NCBI GenBank assembly: GCA_000467715.1
Contig: AJFK01000406.1
Coordinates: 1 to 27,738 of the forward strand
Reading direction: 5' to 3'
DNA from: Hysterium pulicare CBS 123377
Lineage: Eukaryota > Ascomycota > Dothideomycetes > Hysteriales > Hysteriaceae
DNA: 27,738 nt
Shown here piece after piece: positions 1 through 9,091 of this stretch. The position numbers and the translations under genes were made by a program. Each line of letters starts with the position of its first letter. Within the stretch, counting starts at the first letter, position 1. The notes under the pieces were generated by a model. It saw only the letters and a list, made by a program, of their open reading frames with translations, was not told the origin of the DNA and did not search any database.

Positions 1-771
1 CTCAACATATAGCTCCCACTCCTCAAGACAGATGGAACATCTTCTATCATGCTCTTCCATACGCTCAAGCTCGGACTCCATAACAAATCTAGATATCTCC
101 CTGATATCGGGAAGCGGTCCATGCAATTCCATCTCCACTACTCCAGTCTCGGCCTCCATCCGTGCCACGCTCGCATCCGCTTCTATCAAGTCCGCCTCCA
201 ACATAATGCGATCGACCAGCTCCCAACAAATCTTTTGGAAGTAGTTCTTCGGCAAACTTTTTTGGAATCTTTGGCCAACGGCTTCATTCTCCCCAGGACT
301 TGCGAACAACTTCGCATAACGAGCTCTCATATAGAGGAGGCCAATGACGCGGTTGGAATGAACCATCAGCTCGCGTCTTGCTCGAATGCTTTCTAACTGG
401 ATGTTATGGTCTTCGAAGACCCGATAGAGTCGGTAATGAGCTTGAATAAAACTCCGAAGGCGCGAGGACCATTCTGTATAGGCGAGGGTCTCGGCGAGGG
501 TGAGTTCATCGCCGTAAGAACGGCCGCGCGAGGTAAGCTCTTGGAGAAGAAGGTTCATGTATCTAGCGGGTGTGATTTTCCTACTGAAATTGCTATCGTC
601 AAGTTGCTCTATCCTGTTATTGAGGTCTTCGTAGAACTTCACTTTTTCAGCAACAAACGGCTGGAGAACACCTTTACGTGGGATATCTGGAGTAGAAATT
701 TCAGGCCCAGGCTTCTGCATAAGTAGTATATGTAAGTCCCAGAAATTTCTCATCTCGGCAATGGAGGCCAT
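1..771 (-). CDS. RING-finger protein, 3' part off the window (partial)
   Basis: An uninterrupted minus-strand frame of 257 codons starts at an ATG at 771 in a strong context (ACCATGG) and is still open at base 1, so the C-terminus is missing. The last visible residues (about 245-257) read CSICLEEWELYVE; the Cys-x2-Cys pair (C245, C248) followed by LEEW is how a C3HC4 RING finger begins, which would make this a probable E3 ubiquitin ligase. Residues 1-240 are helical and charged, with no domain I recognise and no signal peptide or membrane segment. An acidic stretch (about 190-245) rich in Glu and Met precedes the RING. The RING call rests only on its first zinc-ligand pair, and the substrate is unknown. 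The codon pattern and lack of stops make the reading frame itself secure. Confidence 0.7.
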   Translation of the reverse strand, partial: MASIAEMRNFWDLHILLMQKPGPEISTPDIPRKGVLQPFVAEKVKFYEDLNNRIEQLDDSNFSRKITPARYMNLLLQELTSRGRSYGDELTLAETLAYTEWSSRLRSFIQAHYRLYRVFEDHNIQLESIRARRELMVHSNRVIGLLYMRARYAKLFASPGENEAVGQRFQKSLPKNYFQKICWELVDRIMLEADLIEADASVARMEAETGVVEMELHGPLPDIREISRFVMESELERMEEHDRRCSICLEEWELYVE

Positions 772-1438
772 GGTGAGGAAGAAGAGGGCGAGGTAGACAG
801 TATTGTTCAAGGACCTATGGTAACGTGATTGTAGGATTTGTATGTGTGAAGACCGAGTTCTGACTCTTGGTGGTAGTGAAAAGGGGTATAGATTTGAAGG
901 GAAAAGAAGAATGGAAAAGACTAGATATATTTTCGTCAAAATGATTAATGATATAAGAAATGAAGCATCATGAAATAAGCCTTGAATATTGGAAGTATGT
1001 TGTGAGCGACACGTTTTCGGATCTGTTGAACCATGGATCTCATGGCGTGATGCCTAAAAAATGCAGCACAATACCCGCTTTTGGCTACTGGCTTGAAAGA
1101 AAAAGGATTGAGTTCAAAATCTTGAAGACTGTATGACTGATGCTTGATACCTATAATGTGACTTTCAGACCTGCAAGTTTGGAGCCTTGGGAGACGTCCT
1201 AAAAGTCCGAGACGTCCGTAAGAGCTACTGGAGGCATATTCACAGGTTGGGACTTGACCTAGAGTACGCAGACCTATATCTTTTATGTTAACGGTATGAT
1301 ATAGGCAAAATAGACCACTTCAAATTCATGTATAGCGCAATATCGTGGAATGGATACTTGTGTCAGATGCGAATTTTTGAGTGGTCATAAAGAATGTCTC
1401 TTTCTGATGAAGGGCCTATATTCACGAATGACCGACCT
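772..1438. promoter_or_regulatory. Upstream region of the RING gene, no gene seen
   Basis: No convincing coding frame is found here. Nearest the RING gene (about 850-920) the minus strand is rich in C and T with a TATA-like stretch, as expected of a fungal promoter and leader. The remainder (about 920-1430) is AT-rich and shows no repeat or RNA gene that I can recognise. Confidence 0.4.
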
Positions 1439-1810
1439 TTACGAGGCAGTGGAGGAACTTTCTGACGCTTCCTCATCCGCAGCGTCTTCCTCGAGAAGGG
1501 AGTTTTGGAAGCGCAAATTGGTGAATATAGCATAACTAGAGTGGTCTGGTCCTCGTTGCAGCTCCACTGCCCAGTCCATTCGCAGATCCGCGAACCTCCG
1601 TCTCCAGTAGCTTACATGCTCTTCGTTCAGCCTCCGAGCAGTCACCTGGCCATATACAGCGAGTGCGATATTGTTGATTCGGGAGAACAGGATATGCGAA
1701 ACGTGGTGAATGCGATTCCATTCCAGCTCCCAAGGGTTGCGATTCCCATCGCTCTGGGGCTTCACTCGAAACAAGCCCCTGCGGGCAAGTATTGTTCCTA
1801 TCCTTCCTCT
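1439..1810 (-). other. Open frame of 123 codons in phase behind the MED9 stop; orphan exon or extension
   Basis: Immediately after the MED9 stop (TGA at 1813-1811) the same frame stays open for 123 codons to a TAA at 1439. It has no ATG near its 5' end (the first internal Met is far downstream). The translation is protein-like: a helical, Trp- and Arg-rich part (WELEWNRIHHVSHILF, then VSYWRRRFADLRMDWAVEL) and an acidic Ser-rich tail. I recognise no family. It could be a readthrough or alternatively spliced C-terminus of MED9, an exon of a decayed gene, or chance. A possible 41-nt intron (GTAGGC at the end of MED9 to GCAG near 1776) would shift into a different, less protein-like frame. Confidence 0.3.
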
Positions 1811-2314
1811 TCAGCCTACCATGCTCATATCATTGTCATCCGCTTCTTCGTTCTCTTGCTTTTGTTCGCTTTCGCTCATTGTGTGGCCTTGAGTAGGTGG
1901 CTGCCCAAGCCCTTTCAGCACTTTCTTCAACATGCCAATCCTCTCTTGAAGCTCCGTAATTTCCTCTTGTTGGTCTTCGCAAGTCCTGTCGATATCTGGT
2001 AATGCCATGATCTTTTTCCGAGCGCCTTGTACTTTGAGCTTGATATCTGTTGCAACAGTGGATAATTGGTGGATCTCGAGCGGGCCATTGTCAGAAGGAG
2101 GCTGAGCCTGACCGCCGCTAGGTTGGCTGGAGTCAGGGAGCTGCGTCGGTATGAGCTGGAGACGACCGAGGAGATTGTGTAGATCTGGTAGGACGTCGAA
2201 GTCGTAGGGAGAAGGGAGGGGAGTCGCTGCGGGCGGAGGGGGAGCTGGCGTGGAAGACGACGTTATGAGAAAGGATGGATTTGCCGAGGGGTGCGGTGTT
2301 ACAGGTGCTGACAT
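1811..2314 (-). CDS. MED9: Mediator of RNA polymerase II transcription subunit 9
   Basis: Single-exon gene of 167 aa. Mediator bridges gene-specific activators and RNA polymerase II in the nucleus; MED9 belongs to its middle module. Residues 1-38 are a Pro/Ser/Thr-rich disordered leader. The conserved fungal block begins at FDVLPDLHNLLGRLQLIP (about 39-56), and a helical heptad segment (about 83-137, with KIMALPDIDR and EEITELQERIGML) is the coiled coil that packs against other middle-module subunits. An acidic tail ends the protein. The start is the ATG at 2314; the frame runs six codons further upstream but only to a GTG. The gene is divergent from phosphoglycerate mutase across 460 nt. The assignment rests on remembered similarity of the helical block to ascomycete MED9. 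The stop is followed in phase by a long open frame, described separately. Confidence 0.8.
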   Translation of the reverse strand: MSAPVTPHPSANPSFLITSSSTPAPPPPAATPLPSPYDFDVLPDLHNLLGRLQLIPTQLPDSSQPSGGQAQPPSDNGPLEIHQLSTVATDIKLKVQGARKKIMALPDIDRTCEDQQEEITELQERIGMLKKVLKGLGQPPTQGHTMSESEQKQENEEADDNDMSMVG

Positions 2315-2774
2315 GGCGAATGAAGATACCACTTGTGAGGTATGTAGGTAGGTACTTTCTGTATAGCTCGCCTGGTGTTGAGGTCCTCGGCGCGGGATGG
2401 TCGGGGCGAACCGGAGAAAGGGTGTGGCGCGTGGATTCCAAGGGGCGATGTTCGCATCCGACGCAGGTCCTAGTCGAAAGCTTTCCGCAATTCAATGGTC
2501 AACAGTAACGCACCATTTCGGGCGTTATCTTGTTGGCCGCGGGTGGAGTGGGTTCTGTTGGTGGTTGTGACGCTGTCTTGTGTTGTTCGGCGGTTGCTTT
2601 TTGCTGTGCCAAAATTCAACACCCCGCCAATGCCCCTCCAAGCCAAGTAGCAGTCTCACCGTGAACCTTTCAGCTTCGGTGTCCGCAGCACCCTTTTCTC
2701 TTCTGCCTTTCTCCCAGTTCGCACGGTTGCAGCCATCTTTTCTTGTATTTTCCTTTCCAATTGAACCCTCAAAC
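2315..2774. promoter_or_regulatory. Divergent promoter between MED9 and phosphoglycerate mutase
   Basis: 460 nt without a credible gene. The part next to the mutase (about 2570-2774) is rich in C and T on the plus strand, typical of a fungal leader. It holds a short possible upstream ORF (ATG at 2630, TAG ending at 2650, six codons) that would matter only if transcription starts before 2630. Confidence 0.45.
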
Positions 2775-4450
2775 ATGGTCAAAGTCGACCAAAAGACCGT
2801 CCTCATCGTCATTGACGGCTGGGGCATTCCCAGCGAGCAGTCTCCAAAAGAAGGCGATGCTATTCTTGCTGCGGATACCCCGTGTATGGACGAATTTGCA
2901 AAAGAGGGCTCCAAGACTGCACAGGGATACACCGAACTCGAAGCTTCTTCCCTCGCTGTCGGGCTGCCCGAAGGTTTGATGGGAAATAGTGAAGTCGGAC
3001 ATTTGAACATTGGCGCAGGAAGAGTCGTGTGGCAAGATGTCGTCCGAATCGACCAGACAATCAAGAAGGGGGAGCTCAAGAATGTCAAGACCATTCAAGA
3101 TTCCTTCAAACGCGCCAAGAATGGGAATGGACGCCTGCATCTTCTCGGATTGGTCTCCGATGGCGGTGTTCACTCCCACATCAACCATCTGATCAGCCTT
3201 CTAAAGGTTGCGAAAGAGATTGGAGTCCCCCATGTCTACATCCACTTCTTTGGAGATGGCCGAGACACCGACCCGAAGTCTGGAGCTGGTCACATGCAGC
3301 ACCTTATAAAAGAGACCAAAGAGATTGGCATTGGGGAGATCGCTACGGTCATTGGCAGATACTTCATCATGGATCGTGATAAAAGATGGGACAGAGTGGA
3401 GATTGGTATGAAGGGACTGGTGCAGGGAGAGGGCGAAGACAGCAGTGATCCTGTGGCGACTATCGAAGAGAGGTACGAGAAGGGTGAGACAGACGAATTC
3501 TTGAAGCCCATAATCGTTGGTGGAAAGGAAAGACGACTCCAAGGTCAGTATATAGCAATGAGATCATACACAGCACAAGAACTAATTCAAGTAGATGATG
3601 ACACCCTATTCTTCTTCAACTACCGATCTGACCGTGTTCGAGAAATCACTCAACTTTTGGGTGACTTTGACCGCTCCCCTAAGCCCGACTTCCCATACCC
3701 CAAGAATCTCCAGCTTACCACCATGACCCAATATAATGTCAAATACACGTTCCCAGTTGCCTTCGTCCCACAAAAAATGAATGACGTTCTAGCAGAATGG
3801 CTAGCTAAACAAGGTGTCAATCAATGTCACGTGGCTGAGACGGAGAAGTATGCTCATGTCACCTTCTTCTTCAACGGAGGTGTTGAGAAGCAGTTCGACA
3901 GGGAGGAGCGCGAGATGATTGACTCACCCAAAGTCGCTACGTACGATCTACAACCTAAGATGAGCGCGATGGGAGTGGCAGACAAGCTGTGCGAGCGCAT
4001 TAAGGAGGGCAAGTTCGAGTTCCTCATGAACAACTTTGCCCCTCCTGATATGGTTGGTCACACTGGTGTGTACAAGGCAGCCATCGAGGGTGTGACAGAG
4101 ACAGACAAGGCCATCAAGAAGGTGTATGACCAGTGCAAGGAGAGTGGCTATGTCCTTTTCGTAACAGCTGATCATGGGTAAGCTTTATTCCCACGCAGCA
4201 GAGAATATCAACACGACACCTTCTAACGTGATTCAATAGAAACGCCGAAGAGATGCTGAACGAGGAAGGCAAGCCCAAGACGTCACATACCACGAACAAG
4301 GTCCCGTTCGTAATGGCCAACGCCCCCGAAAATTTCAGCCTGAAGAAGACAGACGGTGTGCTCGGAGACGTAGCACCTACGCTTCTGTCCATCATGGGTC
4401 TACCGCAGCCCGAGGATATGGATGGCCATAGTCTGCTGGTTAAGTCGTAA
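2775..4450 (+). CDS. 2,3-bisphosphoglycerate-independent phosphoglycerate mutase
   Basis: Catalyses interconversion of 3- and 2-phosphoglycerate in cytosolic glycolysis and gluconeogenesis without a 2,3-bisphosphoglycerate cofactor, as usual in filamentous fungi. Exons: 2775-3543, 3595-4177 and 4240-4450, giving 520 aa (family about 510-560). Asp14 in IVIDGWG and catalytic Ser72 in MGNSEVGH begin the split alkaline-phosphatase-type metal site, and TADHGNAEEM near the C-terminus completes it, formed exactly across the second intron (GTAAGC..CTAAC..ATAG). Other hallmarks are HFFGDGRDTDP, GRYFIMDRDKRWDR and FFNYRSDR. The first intron (GTCAGT..CTAAT..GTAG, 51 nt) has no stop and keeps frame; removing it gives RRLQDDDTLFFF, the form I remember from the family. 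Leaving it in would insert 17 residues. Start at the ATG at 2775, since the frame further upstream is leader. Confidence 0.95.
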
Positions 4451-5323
4451 ACCAGCTATGCAGGTTTTAGACTCAGCTGTAGTTATGATGAAAGGTAAGG
4501 TGACTAAGATGAGAGTCTGTGTTATATAGAGAACACATAGATCAAAGGGATAGATCCGGACTTGGGTTGAACAACAAAAGCTTCTACAGCTGCTGGCTTA
4601 TAACGTGCCGCAGGGGTAGATGTTGAGGGAGTTGGTAGCTGTGAATATCGTACCTATTGTATTGCATGTAGCCAGCAATTTCACCAAGTCAAGCCCCAAA
4701 CGATATGCTGAGGTATCCAGTGTACGCTCCTGTTGTATTGAAATCCTTCGGACTTTATAGATAGGTATGCATCCCCCCCGCCTTTGCCCGTACTGTGCAT
4801 GCAGCACCTCACCAATCGCTTCAAAATCGGCAGGGTCGTTGACCGGACCCCACTACGGCGGATTCACCCCCAGCAGCCAGACAGTTCACCTTCTGTCTCA
4901 GCTGCCCCCAAATCTTACCCACCGAACAATAACCAACATCCACTCTCGCTCGTTTTTATTGTTCTCTTGGCCTTCTCTCTTCATCCATCTCCCCGTCCGT
5001 TGGCTCTCCGTCTGGGTCAGCCTCACGCCAGCTCCGCCGACTTATCTTAGTCTATCGCCAAACCAACGCCATATTCTTTCTAGGGGAAGATTTGCAAATT
5101 CACAGCCTTGAAACCTGTATTCAACGCCTTATCGCCATACCGGGTGCCTATTCTTCGCAGCAGTGGCCTCTCATAACGGTTCATTCAGCTCCTAACTCCA
5201 CAGAGCGCGCACCGTACCTTCGTATCCTCCGTAGCCTCAAGCGCGTCCTTCTCCGCGCTCTGTCAGACTTCTAGACCTCTTACCATTGCTTCGATTACAC
5301 TACCATCCACCTCAGAATCGAAA
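4451..5323. promoter_or_regulatory. Intergenic region and long ATG-free pyrimidine-rich leader of the CaM kinase gene
   Basis: 873 nt without a credible gene. About 4451-4760 is the 3' region of phosphoglycerate mutase. From about 4801 to the kinase start at 5324 the plus strand contains no ATG at all and is C/T-rich, which suggests a long scanned leader. Open frames on the plus strand near 4767-5110 have low-complexity Pro/Ser/Leu translations and look like by-products of this composition. Confidence 0.5.
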
Positions 5324-6688
5324 ATGAGCGCAAACGGCTCCGGCACACATACCCCACAAGCGCAAGCACAGGTCCAGCCATGTCGATATAAAACGGGTAA
5401 GACCTTGGGAGCGGGGAGCTACTCGGTCGTCAAGGAGTGCGTACACATTGATACCGGAAGATACTATGCTGCGAAAGTAATCAACAAGAGATTGATGGCC
5501 GGGCGAGAACACATGGTGCGTATTTCTGTGGAGTTTGGGGCGGAATCACACCTTCGAGGGGTGCAAAGTTGCTGATACAGTGGGATATTACAGGTTAGAA
5601 ATGAGATTGCGGTGCTGAAGCGGGTTTCTATGGGACACCGCAACATCCTTACGTTGGTGGATTATTTCGAGACTATGAACAATCGTAGGATAACCCTTCG
5701 TGCACAATGAAGAACAGCCCGGGCACTAAACAGTATACGCATCTAGTCTACCTTGTCACAGATCTCGCTCTTGGTGGTGAACTTTTCGACCGAATTTGTC
5801 GTAAAGGCAACTACTACGAATCCGACGCCGCGGACCTTATTCGAGCCACTCTCTCCGCCGTAGCATATCTTCACGATCATGGCATTGTGCATCGGGATTT
5901 GAAGCCCGAGAACCTGTTATTCAGGACACCTGAAGACAATGCCGACCTTTTGATTGCTGACTTTGGATTATCACGGATTATGGACGAGGAACAATTCCAT
6001 GTCTTAACAACCACGTGCGGAACACCTGGATACATGGCCCCAGAGATCTTCAAAAAGACTGGACATGGCAAGCCGGTGTAAGTAATTCTCTGTCTATCAT
6101 AAAGTCACATAGCTGACTTGGTAAAGTGATGTCTGGGCAATTGGCGTTATAACCTACTTCCTCCTTTGTGGATATACCCCCTTCGACCGCGACAGCAACT
6201 TGGAAGAGATGCAAGCTATCCTTGTAGCCGACTACAGCTTCACACCCCTCGAATATTGGCGTGGAGTTTCCCTAAGCGCACGCGAATTCATCCGCCGCTG
6301 TCTCACCATCGATCCTTCGGCTCGCATGACTACTCACGAAGCCCTTTCCCACCCCTGGATCGCAGATACCGGCAAGCAGCAAGGAGGTGAAGACTTGTTA
6401 CCCGTGGTCAAGAAGAACTTCAATGCACGAAGGACATTGCATGCGGCTATTGATACCATTCGCGCTATCAACCAGCTGAGGGCCGGAGGTGCTGCAGGCA
6501 TGATGGATGGGGTGTCGAGTAGGGAACCTAAGAGGCAAGAACATCATCAATTTGCCCCTGTGCAGCCAGATGATGATGCCATGGAGATTGACTCTAGGGG
6601 ACACGGCCGTGGACAGACGGAGCAAATGATCAAAGCGCAGGAGAGGAGGATTCAGGAGGCAACGGCGGGAATGTGGAGCAAGCGATGA
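5324..6688 (+). CDS. Calcium/calmodulin-dependent protein kinase (CaMK type I-like)
   Basis: Serine/threonine kinase of 391 aa that transmits Ca2+ signals through calmodulin. Exons: 5324-5515, 5594-5684, 5747-6077 and 6127-6688; introns of 78, 62 and 49 nt with GT..AG ends and CTRAY-like branch sites. The Gly-rich loop is GAGSYS (29-34), the ATP lysine K51, the alphaC Glu E68, the catalytic loop HRDLKPEN (143-150), DFG (166-168), and the activation segment TTTCGTPGYMAPE with T183 at the position phosphorylated by CaMK kinase. After the kinase lobe, NFNARRTLHAAIDTIRAINQ matches the autoinhibitory and calmodulin-binding helix. The tail is short and polar. The second intron acceptor was set at CTAG before 5747 because it yields ETMNNLYLVTDL, the conserved hinge; the nearer CAG at 5733 breaks the frame. 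Which Aspergillus or Neurospora CaMK is the orthologue cannot be settled here. Confidence 0.93.
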
Positions 6689-7374
6689 AGGGGACCGCGC
6701 ACTTCATTTGGAGAGATGTCTAGTTTGACGATGCGAGGCTTGTATATGGGAAATGCTGCTGGGAATATACACGACTGGATGATGGTACTCTGACTTTACG
6801 ACACGATCGCGATAGAAGGATGGATGGCAGTAAATCATTCCCTTACATACCCTTTCTTAATTTCTTTCTAGGATTGTCCTTTTTGGATGTATTGAAAATG
6901 AGCGCTGAGATGTGCTTATAGAAAATGCAAGCCTCTTTTTGAAGAATTATTTGCTGCACCAGGGTATATTCGCACTTATTAATCATTGCATGTAGTGCAA
7001 TATCCATTTGATCTGCCCCTGAGATGATACCATCGCCATACGCTACATAAGTGTCATAATTCGTCGTTTTGGACGTAGCATGGGTCCGCGCCTCCCATCT
7101 GCTCCACTGTCAGCTCGCAAAGTCGATTGCCATAGGTATCCTCAAGGTGGTTCAGCCAGCAGCATATGTATTTTTTCAAACCCGACCGGACATGAGCCAT
7201 AGCACTGGCGATGATACCCAAAATTGCACAGTACGTCTTCTGCCTGGCTGGACACATGAAGATTTCAATCCTTCTAATAAACAGAAGAAGACATCCCATC
7301 ATCACTATTTACTGCTGAAGTTTACTCATAGGACTATTGGTAGATCCCATAACTAGATATACGTAGCCTACCCC
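6689..7374. other. 3' regions of two convergent genes, no gene supported
   Basis: 686 nt between the kinase stop and the stop of the next, convergent gene. The first half is AT-rich 3' UTR-like sequence. A minus-strand open stretch at 7054-7305 (83 codons) reads like a possible degraded coding fragment but has no recognisable motif, so I do not call it. Confidence 0.4.
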
Positions 7375-8921
7375 TCATACTATCGAGTCAGGAGGTGGAA
7401 CATCTTGGTCAAGCCGATCATCAACTTGACTGGCATCAATTAAGGCCTGGGAAGAAGTGGAAGGCGTGGCAGAGCCCTGCTGAATCTGCTGGCTCGAGGA
7501 ATTCTGAGATGGTTGCGACTCAAGACTGCGAATAGATTGCAAACTCAGTCTCCTGGACAAGCTAGACGGCATCGCTTGATGCGGATACGGCTGGAGTTGC
7601 CGGAATGAAGACCTTGGAGTCTGGGTGCCCGGAGTAGAAAGCCTGGATGCTGCTTTCTCTTGTCTCGCGCGTTCGCGGATTGCAGCATTTTTGGCTTGTC
7701 GAATGGCTGACATTTGTTCGCTGGTGGCTTGCTTTTCCTTGGCTTGCTTCTCCATTTCAAGGAGTTCCTCTGTATAATCGTCAATGGTTATATCTCCGTG
7801 TGGGCCGGTGCGATATACTTGCCCTTGGTAAGGTTGGCATGCCTTAATGCTAGCGCTGGCTCGCTGAAGACCAGAATGCTTTCCCCGTCAATGAAGTATT
7901 TGCCTAACACCATGTCGAACGGGACCTCATCATGGACGAAAAAGGACGTCTTCCGAGACTTGGCTGCATTCACAAACCAGGTGATCTCTACTTTTCCAAG
8001 AGGGCTGAATCTCCCCCCGCCAAAGGCAGTGAATGTCATTTCACTGTCAATTGCTTCCATCTGCCTTTCCATATTGGTGCGCCGTACAACGTCCAGAGAC
8101 ACAAAGTTCTCGGGGCATCCTGTGTCAAACATGCCCCTCACAACTGAGTGTACGTTGACGCCTTCATGATCATGGATTATGTTCGCGGAAAACGAATAAG
8201 GATCAATGCGAGGGGGCGGTTCTTGGTTCATGCGCGTGGCATTTGCTTTCAATTGGTCGAACAAATCTTGCAAGTTATCCTTCTCGTCAGTCTCTTCAAG
8301 TTTTGGGATCAGAAGTTGTTTGATGATCTGAATCTCCAAGCGGAAATTGTCAAGCATATGTTCCTGTAGAGCCCGCTGATGCATTTGGGCCTCAGAAATT
8401 TCGCGGAGCGAATAGTGTATGAGAGCTCTAATAATGGTTTAGGTATTTTGGTTTATTACCGAGTTAGAGAATCAGACTTACTCGTTAACAATATCTCTCG
8501 TGAGCCTGACATTCCCAAAAAAGCTCTCGAGGCGGGGCGTCAGTTTCTCCATTGTTTTCCTTAGATCCTGTTTCATTTTTAGACGCTTGATCTTTCCTGC
8601 TCTAGCATGAGTAAGGTTGACTCCAAGATTGCTTGTTTCTTCGATAAGGTATCTTGCGCCTTGGATATCTGCCTCGCATAGCGCAAGGCACTGTAAGGCA
8701 GTATCAGGAAGTAGCTGTGTGGAAGACACCTTTTTGGCCATGTCTTCCATAATGCCAACGTGAATTTTAAATGTCGTCAGAAGATTTAAGTATCGGTGAG
8801 TCTCATCATCCGGGCCCTCCTCCAGAAAGGAAAACTCGTATGATTTTCTGACGAGATCGAAGACCTGAAAGGTTGCACTAGCTACACCGAGGAAGCTACT
8901 ACTGATCGAGATAGGATCCAT
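7375..8921 (-). CDS. Helo-like N-terminal domain fused to a retropepsin-like aspartic protease domain
   Basis: Predicted 479 aa; exons 8921-8482, 8427-7823 and 7769-7375. Residues 1-160 open with MDPISISSSFLGVASATFQV, the hallmark of the Helo-like/PigL_N domain found at the front of fungal NLR-type (STAND) and allorecognition proteins, followed by amphipathic helices. No NACHT or NB-ARC ATPase follows. Instead residues 240-340 look like a single-lobe retroviral-type aspartic protease: GMFDTGCPENFVS holds the catalytic DTG (Asp248), and FDMVLGKYFI matches the second hydrophobic-hydrophobic-Gly element. The tail (about 350-479) is a charged helix then Gln/Ser-rich low complexity. Intron 1 (54 nt) is GT-AG, and its donor contains the apparent stop. 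The second needs a GC donor (GCAAGT at 7822) to keep frame, so the third exon is less certain; otherwise the protein would end at 7788. ATG 8921 was chosen; an ATG at 8924 directly precedes it. Protease activity and function are inferred. Confidence 0.72.
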
Positions 8922-9091
8922 CATGTATGCGTGAAGGTTGAGTCGATAGTGAATGGCCAAGGTTGCTGAGCAAGCGGAGTCGAGTACGGCAATATAATCG
9001 ATATTCGTTAGAAACTTGATGAACCAAAACAATCCTCAGCGGTGGGGAAGGTCAAAAGCAAACAGAACTCGGCCTTGGTATTTTCAGCCTC
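8922..9091. promoter_or_regulatory. Short shared promoter of the Helo-like/protease and DUF6594 genes
   Basis: Only 170 nt separate the two start codons of this divergent pair, so their promoters must overlap. I see no clear operator. The short spacing suggests, but does not prove, joint expression. Confidence 0.5.

Noticed and set aside
1505-2002. Plus-strand open frame of 165 codons with a hydrophobic stretch
   Set aside because: Antisense to MED9 and the frame behind it. The hydrophobic run is the complement of the acidic and Gln-rich MED9 tail.
4767-5111. Plus-strand open frames in the kinase leader
   Set aside because: Low-complexity Pro/Ser/Leu text from a C/T-rich leader, with no conserved motif.
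7054-7305. Minus-strand 83-codon open stretch downstream of the Helo-like/protease gene
   Set aside because: No motif, and no splice link to the neighbouring gene that keeps a sensible frame. It could be a degraded fragment, but evidence is too thin.
7375-8921. Retrotransposon gag-pol remnant as the source of the DTG motif
   Set aside because: The protease lobe is preceded by a Helo-like domain and orderly introns, with no reverse transcriptase, integrase, zinc knuckle or long terminal repeat nearby.
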